NCBI GenBank assembly: GCA_030053925.1
Contig: JASGCX010000022.1
Coordinates: 6,807 to 48,153 of the forward strand
Source of the DNA: Flavobacterium sp.
GTDB taxonomy: Bacteria; Bacteroidota; Bacteroidia; Chitinophagales; Chitinophagaceae
Direction of reading: 5' to 3'
DNA: 41,347 nt
Of this stretch, positions 26,626 through 34,231 are shown piece by piece. Under the pieces are notes generated by a model. That model saw only the letters and a list, made by a program, of their open reading frames with translations, did not search any database and was not told where the DNA came from. Made by a program: the position numbers and the translations under genes. Numbering within the stretch: position 1 is the first letter of the stretch; every line of letters starts with the position of its first letter.

Positions 26626-27663
26626 ATGATACATACCGCTTTATTGTCCTATGGCATGTCTGGTAGAGTTTTTCATGCGCCTTTTATTCACCTCCATCCT
26701 AACTTGCAATTAGTAGGTTCGTGGGAAAGAAGTAAGCAATTAATTCAAAATGATTATCCTTATGCAAAATCGTTCGCAAGTTTAGAAGCCTTATTGTCAA
26801 ACGATAGTGTAGAACTAGTAATTGTAAACACACCTACCAACACCCACTTTGAATACGCTAAAAAAGCCTTGCTTGCGGGTAAAGATGTAGTGGTAGAAAA
26901 AGCATTTACAACAACACTTAAAGAAGCTGTAGAACTAAAAACTATTGCTGAAAAAGCAGGTAAAAAGATAGCTGTATTTCAAAATAGACGCTGGGATAGC
27001 GATTTTAAAACGGTAAAACAGGTGATAGAACAACAATTGCTTGGTGCAGTTACCGAAATGGAAATACAGTTTGCAAGATACAATCCTGCTTTAAGCCCAA
27101 AGCTACACAAAGAAATGCCTAATCCTGGGGCAGGTATTGTAAAAGATTTAGGACCACATATTATAGACCAAGCGTTGTGTTTGTTTGGTAAGCCACTAAG
27201 CGTTTTTGCCGATTTTAGAATTACAAGAACGAACTCGCAAGTAGAAGATTATTTTGAAATATTGTTGTATTACAAAGACAAAAGAGTGCGTGTAAAAGCG
27301 GGCTATTTTATGCGAGAACCTGTACCATCTTATATTGTGCATGGTACTAAAGGTTCGTTTTTAAAATCAAGGGCAGACGTGCAAGAAGGTTTGTTGCTGC
27401 AAGGTGCAAAACCCAATATAGCCAATTGGGGTGCAGAGCCAGAAAGTGAACAAGGATTGTTACATACAGAAAAAAATGGCGTGGTAATTAGAGAAACTAT
27501 ACCAACCATTAAAGGCAATTATTATGAGTTTTACAATAAAGTATATGAGGCTTTAGCACATGATAAACCAATGCCTGTAACTGTAGATGATGGTATTTGG
27601 GTAATGCAAATAATAGATGCAGCCTATAAAAGTAATGCTGCTAAAAAAGTGATTGACTTGTAA
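26626..27663 (+). CDS. Gfo/Idh/MocA-family oxidoreductase
   Basis: A 345-aa NAD(P)-dependent dehydrogenase. The N-terminal Rossmann start is ALLSYGMSGRVFHAPF, the variant GxxGxxFH loop of the YdgJ/IolW branch. NTPTNTHFEYAKKALLAGKDVVVEKAF carries the conserved Glu-Lys, and the C-terminal domain has KDLGPHIIDQALCLFG with the catalytic Asp/His. Substrates in the family are sugars and inositols. It is not linked to the catabolic operon 16 kb upstream, though a shared polyol substrate is conceivable. It is bounded by a terminator upstream and a 105-bp gap downstream. Confidence 0.93.
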   Translation: MIHTALLSYGMSGRVFHAPFIHLHPNLQLVGSWERSKQLIQNDYPYAKSFASLEALLSNDSVELVIVNTPTNTHFEYAKKALLAGKDVVVEKAFTTTLKEAVELKTIAEKAGKKIAVFQNRRWDSDFKTVKQVIEQQLLGAVTEMEIQFARYNPALSPKLHKEMPNPGAGIVKDLGPHIIDQALCLFGKPLSVFADFRITRTNSQVEDYFEILLYYKDKRVRVKAGYFMREPVPSYIVHGTKGSFLKSRADVQEGLLLQGAKPNIANWGAEPESEQGLLHTEKNGVVIRETIPTIKGNYYEFYNKVYEALAHDKPMPVTVDDGIWVMQIIDAAYKSNAAKKVIDL

Positions 27664-27768
27664 ATAAAGTACTTGTTAAAATGCTTGAATTGTTAAATTG
27701 TTTTTAATTTCATCTGTTAGGCTTGTAAATACCTATAAATCCGTATTTTTAATTTTCAAACACTTAAT

Positions 27769-30714
27769 ATGAAGAAACTGCTTATTTGCGCCATTCTACT
27801 GGCCTCAATTACCACACAAAGTTTTGCGCAAGCAAAATACCAATGGAAAGAAGTTGTATCGGGCAAATACAAATACAAAGTTGTTAGTTCTGACCCAACA
27901 AAATCTCGATTTTACACCTTACCTAATGGCCTAACGGTTATTTTAAGTGAAAACAAAAAAACGCCACGTATTCAAACTTTGTTTGGTACAAGAGCAGGCT
28001 CTAACAACGACCCTAAAGATCACACAGGTTTGGCGCATTACCTTGAACATTTGTTGTTTAAAGGCACTAACAAATACGGAAGTTTAGACTGGGCAAAAGA
28101 AAAGCCGATATTGGATAAAATAGATGCTTTTTACGAAGCCTATAACAAAATACCTTTCAGCGATTCAACTGCTCGCAAAGCAAAATACCATGAAATAGAT
28201 AGCGTAAGTGGCGAAGCTGCAAAATTTGCCATAGCCAACGAATACGACAAAATGATGGCAGCAATGGGCTCGCAAGGTACCAATGCACACACTTGGGTAG
28301 AAGAAACGGTGTACGAAGAAAATATTCCTGCTAATGCAATTGATAAATTTTTAGCAGTACAATCTGAGCGTTTTAGAGAACCAGTTTTGCGATTATTTCA
28401 TACAGAGTTAGAAGCAGTATATGAAGAAAAAAATATTGGTATGGATAACGATGGGCGTAAAGTGTACGAAGTAATGCTTGCAGCTATGTTTCCTACTAAT
28501 AACTATGGGCAGCAAAGTACTATTGGTACTGTTGAGCATTTAAAAAATCCATCTTTATTGGCTATTAAAGATTTTTATAGCAAATATTATGTGCCAAACA
28601 ATATGGCTTTGGTAATGGTAGGCGATTTTAATGCAGATGCTGTGATAGCAAAAATTGATGCAGCTTTTGCATGGTGGAAACCTAAAGCGGTAACACCATA
28701 CAACCCTACATTAGAAAAGCCTTTAACTGCACCAGTGGTAAAAGATGTATTTGGCCCAACGGCTGAAAATATAACCATCGCTTGGCGCATGCCAGGCGCA
28801 ACAAGCTTTAAAGACAATGTGTTGCTAGAATTAACCCGTAATATTTTGGCAAATGGTAAAGCTGGTTTAATTGACTTGAATTTAAACAAGCAACAAAAAG
28901 TATTGCGTGCCTCTGCCAGTGGTTTAGATTTTAAAGATTATGCTAGCTTACAAATTTCTGGTACACCAAAAGCTGGTCAAACTTTAGATGAAGTAAAAAC
29001 CTTGTTGATGGCGCAAATAGATTTGCTAAGAAAAGGCGAATTTGACGAAACCTTAATTAAATCTACCGCAGCCAATTACAAACTCGATAAACTTGAAAGT
29101 ATTAAAGACATAAGCAGCACTGCAAGTGAATTGATGAACTCTTTTATACAAGAAAGAGGCAGCATGTGGGATAAAAAAGTAGCTTTTTTAGATGCAATGA
29201 ATGTAGTTACAAAAGCTGATTTGGTAGCCTTTATTAACAAATATGTTACCGATGGTTATGTGGTTGTGTACAAGCGTAAGGGTGAAGATAAAAACATTAC
29301 CAAAGTGCCAAAACCCGCTATTACTGCGGTTGCGGTAAACAGAGATGCACAAAGCCCTTTCTTAAAATCGGTTGAAAATATTAAGTCTAGCAACATTCAG
29401 CCAGCATTTTTAGATTATACAAAAGATATTCAAAAATCTAAAGTAGGCGCTGCTACGGTGTATTATTCTCAAAATAAAGACAACGATATTTTTAGATTGT
29501 ACTACCGCATAAATATGGGTAGCTGGAACAATAAACTATCAAGTTCGGCCACGCAATACCTACAATTTTTAGGTACCGATAAATACAGTGCGGCCGATAT
29601 AAGTAAAGAGTTTTACAAACTAGCTTGTAGTTTTAATGTAAGTGCTGGTACAGAATTTACCACCATTTCAATTACAGGTTTGCAAGAAAATTTTGACAAA
29701 GCAGTGGTATTATTTGAGCATGTAATTAAAAATTGTCAGCCAGATGAAGAGGCGTTGAAAAAACTAGTAGCACGTATTCAAAAACAGCGTACCGATACAA
29801 AATTGAACAAAGGGGCTATTATGAGTGGCCTTGCTAGCTATGCATCTTATGGCGCACAAAATCCATTTAATTATGTAATGAGTAATGCAGATTTGAATGT
29901 TATTAAAGCATCTGATTTAACCGATCTTTTGCACGATTTAACCAATTACAGCCACGATATTGTGTATTATGGTCCCCTGCCTTTGGCAAATTTTACAGCA
30001 AGTATTGGCAAATTACATGCAATGCCAACAGCGTTTAAGCCAAACCCTGCAAAGCAAGAATACAAACCATTACAACAAAATAGCAACCAAGTTTTGTTTG
30101 CTAATTACGATATGGTGCAAGCTGAAATTAGATGGATTAAGAACTTAGATGCATACGATGCAGCTAAAAATACTACTATCGACTTGTTTAACAACTATTT
30201 TGGTGGTGGTGGTATGAGCGGTATTGTTTTTCAAACCATTAGAGAAAGTAAAGCCCTAGCTTACTCAACTTTTGCCGTGTATAGCAAACCTCAGAAAAAA
30301 GAAAACCCATACAGTTTTATTGCTTATGTAGGCACACAAGCCGACAAATTGAATGATGCTGTAAAATCGATGAATGAGTTAATTAACGATTTGCCACAAG
30401 CAGATAAGTTATTTGCTGACGCACAAACAGCCATTAAAAAAGACATTGAAAGCGATAGAATTACCGATGAATCTGTGATTTTTAATTATTTAGCCGCACA
30501 GCGTTTAGGTCTTGATTATGATATTCGTAAAAAAACATACGCCGAAGTTGACAAATTAACTTTTGAAGACATTAAGACTTTTACCAAGAAAGAAATTTCT
30601 AGTAAGCCTTACACGTATTGCGTAGTAGCTAGTGAGAAAAAAGTAAATGTTGATGACTTAAAGCAATATGGGGAAGTGAAAAAGTTAAGCCTAGAAGAAA
30701 TTTTTGGCTATTAA
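27769..30714 (+). CDS. Secreted M16-family zinc metallopeptidase
   Basis: A 981-aa periplasmic two-half peptidase. Signal peptide 1-21 ends in SFAQ. The inverted zinc motif is H90-Y-L-E93-H94 (GLAHYLEHLLFKGT), and the distal Glu lies in TELEAVYEEKN. There are two M16 half-repeats: the active one (about 45-270) with its C-terminal partner (NNMALVMVGDFN), and the inactive pair from about 555 on, with the glycine-rich FGGGGMSGIVFQTIRESKALAYS near 805. Members degrade peptides. It ends at a strong terminator. Confidence 0.94.
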   Translation: MKKLLICAILLASITTQSFAQAKYQWKEVVSGKYKYKVVSSDPTKSRFYTLPNGLTVILSENKKTPRIQTLFGTRAGSNNDPKDHTGLAHYLEHLLFKGTNKYGSLDWAKEKPILDKIDAFYEAYNKIPFSDSTARKAKYHEIDSVSGEAAKFAIANEYDKMMAAMGSQGTNAHTWVEETVYEENIPANAIDKFLAVQSERFREPVLRLFHTELEAVYEEKNIGMDNDGRKVYEVMLAAMFPTNNYGQQSTIGTVEHLKNPSLLAIKDFYSKYYVPNNMALVMVGDFNADAVIAKIDAAFAWWKPKAVTPYNPTLEKPLTAPVVKDVFGPTAENITIAWRMPGATSFKDNVLLELTRNILANGKAGLIDLNLNKQQKVLRASASGLDFKDYASLQISGTPKAGQTLDEVKTLLMAQIDLLRKGEFDETLIKSTAANYKLDKLESIKDISSTASELMNSFIQERGSMWDKKVAFLDAMNVVTKADLVAFINKYVTDGYVVVYKRKGEDKNITKVPKPAITAVAVNRDAQSPFLKSVENIKSSNIQPAFLDYTKDIQKSKVGAATVYYSQNKDNDIFRLYYRINMGSWNNKLSSSATQYLQFLGTDKYSAADISKEFYKLACSFNVSAGTEFTTISITGLQENFDKAVVLFEHVIKNCQPDEEALKKLVARIQKQRTDTKLNKGAIMSGLASYASYGAQNPFNYVMSNADLNVIKASDLTDLLHDLTNYSHDIVYYGPLPLANFTASIGKLHAMPTAFKPNPAKQEYKPLQQNSNQVLFANYDMVQAEIRWIKNLDAYDAAKNTTIDLFNNYFGGGGMSGIVFQTIRESKALAYSTFAVYSKPQKKENPYSFIAYVGTQADKLNDAVKSMNELINDLPQADKLFADAQTAIKKDIESDRITDESVIFNYLAAQRLGLDYDIRKKTYAEVDKLTFEDIKTFTKKEISSKPYTYCVVASEKKVNVDDLKQYGEVKKLSLEEIFGY

Positions 30715-30733
30715 TTAAACTTTCTTTTACAAT

Positions 30734-30774
30734 AAAAAATCCCTTTGTAGTGCTTGCTGCAAAGGGATTTTTTT
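30734..30774 (+). terminator. Intrinsic terminator after the M16 gene
   Basis: Arms AAAAAATCCCTTTG and CAAAGGGATTTTTT, with inner TAG/CTG pairing, are followed by T's. Confidence 0.92.
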
Positions 30775-30822
30775 GTACGTGATTATTCTGCTTTCACCAA
30801 AAAATAGGTGACAGTTTTAAAA

Positions 30823-30887
30823 GTTGGCATCACTTAGTGTGGTATCATTTTTTTTGATACCACTACGGGGTGATGCCAACTTGTTTT
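30823..30887. repeat. Double-armed palindromic element
   Basis: Outer arms GTTGGCATCAC (30823-30833) and GTGATGCCAAC (30870-30880) are perfect complements. Inner arms TGGTATCA (30840-30847) and TGATACCA (30855-30862) are perfect too, around a T7 loop. The unpaired side segments between them are 6 and 7 nt. A T-run follows on the plus strand and a short one on the minus strand. It could terminate both the M16 transcript and the minus-strand island, or be a small mobile repeat. Confidence 0.85.
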
Positions 30888-30966
30888 TTTAGGAAGAAAT
30901 AATTTTTAGATAAAATCAGCAAAACTGTTATTGTAAGCAATCAATTAATAATAGGTGATAAAGTTA

Positions 30967-31134
30967 TCATCGCTTTATTTGTTTAGCAATATTGTAATGG
31001 AACCTTTTTAACAATCGCATATTCTCTGTTATTATCTCTGCTTGTGCATATAAATTGTTGTGGTATTGTAGCACTTTTTTGTAATTAGTAGTTAGCCCAC
31101 TTGGTAGAAGCACTTTAGGTATCTGAAAAAGAAG
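30967..31134 (-). pseudogene. 3' remnant of an HlyD-family secretion adaptor
   Basis: Fifty-five codons remain open on the minus strand, preceded by a TAG stop at 31135-31137 and with no start codon at the right place. The translation runs QIPKVLLPSGLTTNYKK, then LQYHNNLYAQAEIITENMRLL, then KRFHYNIAKQ and ends at TGA. LPxGLTTNYxKxLxY and AQAEIITxxxRLLxRF are the C-terminal signature of HlyD-type adaptors that work with peptidase-containing ABC exporters in Bacteroidota. The body of the gene is deleted. It lies 56 bp after the first TlpA-like gene of the GG-peptide island, where an exporter gene would be expected. Confidence 0.85.
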
Positions 31135-31190
31135 CTAAACCTGATATTTGACAGAGTCAAAAATTTAATCTTAAAGATGATTTGTTTAAA

Positions 31191-32210
31191 TTATTTGGGC
31201 ATTAAAAATTCTTCCAGTTGCATTGGTGTAATATTTTTGGCAATTATTGTACCATTACTATCTAATAAAAAATTGGTGGGATAACTATTAATGTTAAGTT
31301 TATATGCCTCTTTTCCATCTATGTCCCAATATTGTTGCCATGGTAGTTGATATTTATTTATTGCTTTAAGCCAAGCGTCTTTATTAGCTTTTGTATCTAC
31401 TGAAATACCTATCATCATAAGATGTTCGCTATTAGTTTTATTAAAAAGATCTTTTAACTTTTCAAACTGGCTAATACAAGGGGTGCAGTGGCTAAACCAA
31501 AAATCTATGAATAAGTACTTTTTTGGTCTATTTGTTGAAATTATGCTAAAATAACGCCCCTTACTATTAGCTAGAAACAAGTTAGGGAAACTGCCGCCAA
31601 TTGATGTATGTTTTGCTACTTTAAGTTTTGATTCTAAAACTTTAGCTGTAAAATTTTCTTTTAAATTATTAGACAGACTTGCATTAATAGAATCCAGTAT
31701 TGGTGCATACATATAGTCAAACTCATACACCAAATTCCACAAAGCAATATATGAGTTTGGTTTTAATTTTATATAGTCATATAGATATAGATTTGCTTTA
31801 GCGTTTTTTAATAGACGATTATTTCTGTAATCTGCTAGTTCTTTCATACTATTATTTAGCAGCTTGGGTGTTTCCCCTAAAGAATCAATATTACACTCGA
31901 TATTTTGCATAACTGGGTCTACTATAAAGAACCTAGATATATATTTCCATTCGGAATTTATTTTTAATCCAATTATAAAGGCTGTAGGATATTTAATATC
32001 ACCTTTAAATATAAACTTTCCTTTAACAACATTAGCTTCTTGAAAAACTTTAGGATTTTCGTAATAAGAGGCATTGCCAACTGGTATTAAAATTATCTTG
32101 CCACTATCAGTATTTATAGTGCCATCTAAAACAAAATGATTCTTAGTCTGTGCTTGAAGTTCAAACACTAGCAATAACATGTACAATAGAAACTGACAAG
32201 TTTTATTCAT
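31191..32210 (-). CDS. TlpA-like thioredoxin-fold protein with DUF4369-like N-terminus
   Basis: A 339-aa exported protein. Signal peptide 1-20 ends in ELQAQ. Residues 25-115 resemble the DUF4369 domain (FVLDGTINTDSGKIILIPVG, VVKGKFIFKGDIKYPTAFIIGL), which in Bacteroidota usually precedes a thioredoxin domain. The redox domain has FIDFWFSHC242-TPC245 as CxxC and the cis-Pro segment NINSYPTNFLLD. It probably reduces or isomerises disulfides outside the cytoplasm. It follows the Cys-rich GG-leader peptide gene by 76 bp with an attenuator hairpin between, so it is probably co-expressed with the peptide at a lower level. Acting on that peptide is inference. Confidence 0.88.
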   Translation of the reverse strand: MNKTCQFLLYMLLLVFELQAQTKNHFVLDGTINTDSGKIILIPVGNASYYENPKVFQEANVVKGKFIFKGDIKYPTAFIIGLKINSEWKYISRFFIVDPVMQNIECNIDSLGETPKLLNNSMKELADYRNNRLLKNAKANLYLYDYIKLKPNSYIALWNLVYEFDYMYAPILDSINASLSNNLKENFTAKVLESKLKVAKHTSIGGSFPNLFLANSKGRYFSIISTNRPKKYLFIDFWFSHCTPCISQFEKLKDLFNKTNSEHLMMIGISVDTKANKDAWLKAINKYQLPWQQYWDIDGKEAYKLNINSYPTNFLLDSNGTIIAKNITPMQLEEFLMPK

Positions 32211-32221
32211 GATGTATTTTT

Positions 32222-32250
32222 AAAAAAGCTGTCTAAAAAAATCTGACAGC
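32222..32250 (-). terminator. Attenuator-like hairpin between peptide gene and TlpA gene
   Basis: On the minus strand, arms GCTGTC and GACAGC enclose an 11-nt A/T-rich loop and are followed directly by six T's. This would allow many short transcripts of the peptide gene and fewer that continue into the TlpA-like gene. Confidence 0.65.
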
Positions 32251-32286
32251 AAATTAGCTTTCAACAATTCTTTTAATCAATAATTT

Positions 32287-32469
32287 TTAATGTTCGCCAC
32301 AATATTCGTTAGGTGTTCCTGAATATTTACATTGGCAATTATTTGTAACTGAACTACATGCAACATCAGAACACTTAAGTGGACATCCTGCGGCAACACC
32401 ATCTTCACGGCCGCCATTAACATTTTTCATTTCTTCTCTGCTTAAAGCAGTACCAAAATTTTGTAACAT
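32287..32469 (-). CDS. GG-leader peptide precursor with six-cysteine core
   Basis: A 60-aa precursor. The leader MLQNFGTALSREEMKNVNGG has the LSxxEMKxVxGG double-glycine signature cut by C39 peptidase-ABC exporters. The 40-residue core carries Cys29, 33, 38, 45, 47 and 57, is mildly charged and has no transmembrane segment. Six cysteines suggest three disulfides or thioether cross-links. No lanthionine synthetase or radical-SAM enzyme gene is nearby, so disulfides are the simpler view. TlpA-like genes lie on both sides and the leader is duplicated in a second cassette. A bacteriocin or signalling peptide is the likely class; no activity can be read from sequence. Confidence 0.85.
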   Translation of the reverse strand: MLQNFGTALSREEMKNVNGGREDGVAAGCPLKCSDVACSSVTNNCQCKYSGTPNEYCGEH

Positions 32470-32638
32470 AGTTTTTAAGTTGGTGAAAGCCGTAATTAAT
32501 GGTTATAGTTTCGGTTAATTAAATTAAAAAAAAACTTATTAGTAAAGTTTTACGCATTTGTGTTATTGGCTATAGTTTATCACCATTTGCAACTAGTAAT
32601 AGTAGTCCGCCAGTTTCTTTTTAAAGATTGATTAAAAA
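32413..32638 (-). repeat. Duplicated leader and upstream region, copy A (copy B 33611-33853)
   Basis: About 225 bp covering the peptide leader codons and the whole 5' region is repeated at 33611-33853 with few differences (identical TTTACGCATTTGTGTTATTG, ATTTGCAACTAGTAATAGTA and others). The match stops at the Gly-Gly site. Copy A has 17 bp at 32492-32508 where copy B has a 35-bp GC-rich palindrome. Confidence 0.9.
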
Positions 32639-32678
32639 ATAGTACATTATAAAATTTAGAACTAAGGTGTACTCTAAG

Positions 32679-33455
32679 TCAACTTGCCATTTTTTTTATA
32701 ACATCTAAAAGTTCACTCAATTTACTGTCAATTACTTTTATAATAATACCATTTGAGTCTACTACAATATGTGTAGGATAACCACTAATTTTAAGTTCAT
32801 TTATTAAATAATCTTCCATTCCAGGTATTACATTATATTCAAATTTTTTTGTTGTCAGAAATTGTCTCAAAGCCTTGGTAGAGTCAAATGCTAGCCCTAA
32901 AAAAATGAATTTTTTTGAACTTGATTCATTTGAAACAATAGTATTTAATTGCGGTATTTCGGCCACGCAAGATTTACAGTGGATAAACCAACAATTAATG
33001 ATAAGCGTTTTACCTTTAACTGTGTTTTTGTTATAAATATTGCCATCTATATCTATGAAATTAAATTTTGGTAAATAGATTCCAGCCATCTTGAAATATT
33101 GAAATTCTATTTTTGCCTTATTGCTTATCACTTCACCAATTTCGTTCTCATTTGGCGTATTGTTTAATGGATACAACTGATAGTAAAGATTTGAATCGGT
33201 GGTCACTAATTTTAATGGCAAATATTTGCCTGTTATTAAACGTTTTAAAAAATTCTCTTTTGTAATTGGTTGTAATCGTTCATCCAAGGCTAAGTAATCT
33301 GCTGACCAATTCATATTGTCTCTTTCGTAATATAGCCAATTTATCATGCTTTTAGAAATCACAGATGCCTCAACAACTGGTTTTCTATGTTTACTTGATT
33401 CTGAACATCCAAACAGAATGAGAATAAATACTATTAGTGCATTGTTATTTTTCAT
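32679..33455 (-). CDS. TlpA-like thioredoxin-fold lipoprotein
   Basis: A 258-aa lipoprotein with lipobox ILFGC (Cys17). The middle region is unassigned. The C-terminal redoxin domain starts with FNFIDIDGN and has IINCWFIHC160-KSC163 as CxxC, then KISGYPTHIVVD with the cis-Pro. It lacks the DUF4369 part of the downstream TlpA-like protein and is otherwise quite different from it. It starts 17 bp after the final stop of the interrupted peptide gene, so it forms the second peptide-plus-TlpA unit. Base composition is more AT-rich than in neighbouring housekeeping genes. Confidence 0.88.
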   Translation of the reverse strand: MKNNNALIVFILILFGCSESSKHRKPVVEASVISKSMINWLYYERDNMNWSADYLALDERLQPITKENFLKRLITGKYLPLKLVTTDSNLYYQLYPLNNTPNENEIGEVISNKAKIEFQYFKMAGIYLPKFNFIDIDGNIYNKNTVKGKTLIINCWFIHCKSCVAEIPQLNTIVSNESSSKKFIFLGLAFDSTKALRQFLTTKKFEYNVIPGMEDYLINELKISGYPTHIVVDSNGIIIKVIDSKLSELLDVIKKMAS

Positions 33456-33472
33456 TATTATTTTAGTTTTAT

Positions 33473-33667
33473 TTAAAATGAGACTGCCTCAAAAACACAT
33501 GTTGGCTGAACTGCGAGTACACACATGCTACAATTTGTTGTAGTAGTTCCGCAGCACATATATGCTCATCCAAAACCATTTTCATCCGATAAGTCTGATA
33601 CAGAGTTATCGCCATTAACATTTTTCATTTCCTCTCTGCTTAAAGCAGTACCAAAATTTTGTAACAT
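33473..33667 (-). pseudogene. Second GG-leader peptide gene, interrupted by an in-frame TGA
   Basis: The first 19 residues, MLQNFGTALSREEMKNVNG, are identical to those of the intact peptide at 32469. The next residue is Asp, so the cleavage site is GD. The frame stops after 33 residues at TGA (33566-33568). Reading on in the same frame gives 30 more residues with five cysteines (starting AYMCCG and containing NCSMC) to TAA at 33473. A Trp or other codon mutated to TGA would explain this. The alternative is a short 33-aa product. I count it as a decayed precursor with a diverged core. Confidence 0.75.
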
Positions 33668-33689
33668 AGTTTTTAAGTTTGTGAAAGCC

Positions 33690-33724
33690 TCCCCAACCCC
33701 TCCAAAGGAGGGGCTAAGAAAAGG
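33690..33724. repeat. GC-rich palindromic repeat inserted in cassette B
   Basis: The 35-bp stretch contains the perfect palindrome CCCCTCCAAAGGAGGGG (33697-33713). It replaces 17 unrelated bp of copy A (32492-32508) between otherwise identical flanks GAAAGCC and TTTCGG. Repeats built on this palindrome are common in Bacteroidota gaps. Confidence 0.8.
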
Positions 33725-33866
33725 TTTCGGTTAATTAAATTAAAACAAATTGGTTAACAAAGTTTTACGCATTTGTGTTATTGGCTATGGTTTATCACCA
33801 TTTGCAACTAGTAATAGTAGTTCACCAGTTTCTTTTTAAAGATTGATTAAAAAGAAATATCGTTTT

Positions 33867-33949
33867 TGTCATGCTGAGGTACGAAGCATCTGCCAGTATA
33901 TAAGATTCTTCGTTCCTCAGAATAACAGCGTTCCTTCGTCAGCATGACA
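33867..33949. repeat. 83-bp MITE-like element with 11-bp terminal inverted repeats
   Basis: The ends TGTCATGCTGA and TCAGCATGACA are perfect complements. The interior has a second inverted pair, ACGAAGCATCT/AGATTCTTCGT. There is no coding capacity. It lies in the 5' region of the peptide island. Confidence 0.85.
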
Positions 33950-33983
33950 TTTTAAAACACTACTAAATTGTTATTACACAAAC

Positions 33984-34013
33984 CAAATATACAGAAATTG
34001 GTAAAATTTTCAA
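33984..34013 (-). promoter_or_regulatory. Consensus promoter TTG-N19-TATATTTG facing the peptide island
   Basis: On the minus strand, TTG (34013-34011), 19 bp, then TATATTTG (33991-33984) matches the phylum consensus exactly. It would give a leader of about 310 nt to the peptide gene at 33667, crossing the MITE-like element and the duplicated region. Confidence 0.6.
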
Positions 34014-34231
34014 CATTACTCAAAAAACGGTTGAAACCTAGTTTGCTAGTCTAAATAAAAAGTTGGGTATTTGTGGTAGCAGGTTTTGCCTACATACTTT
34101 TTATATAAGTAAGTGCATTTCTAAAATTGCGAAATTTGCTAAGTTGTAGTTAAAAATTAGGCTATCAACAAAACAAAATGGTATCACCTAGTATATTTTG
34201 TAAATAAAAATGGTAGCATTTATTGTAGTCG
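34014..34231. other. Non-coding gap between peptide island and flavoprotein gene
   Basis: AT-rich sequence with no supported gene on either strand. It contains GGTATCACCTAGTAT at 34180-34194, which matches 12 of 15 bases of the outer hairpin arm at 30826-30840. A weak terminator for the flavoprotein gene may exist, but none is clear. Confidence 0.5.

Noticed and set aside
32287..32469. Six-Cys peptide as a metallothionein-like protein
   Set aside because: The GG leader, duplicated leader copy and exporter remnant fit a secreted peptide better than a cytoplasmic metal-binding protein.
33346..33734. Plus-strand open frames across the second peptide and TlpA-like gene
   Set aside because: They are shadows of the minus-strand genes, which carry recognisable motifs (GG leader, lipobox, CxxC).
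33962..34051. Short plus-strand open stretch rich in Lys and Leu near 34 kb
   Set aside because: It has no start codon in context and no homology I recognise, and it is antisense to the promoter region.
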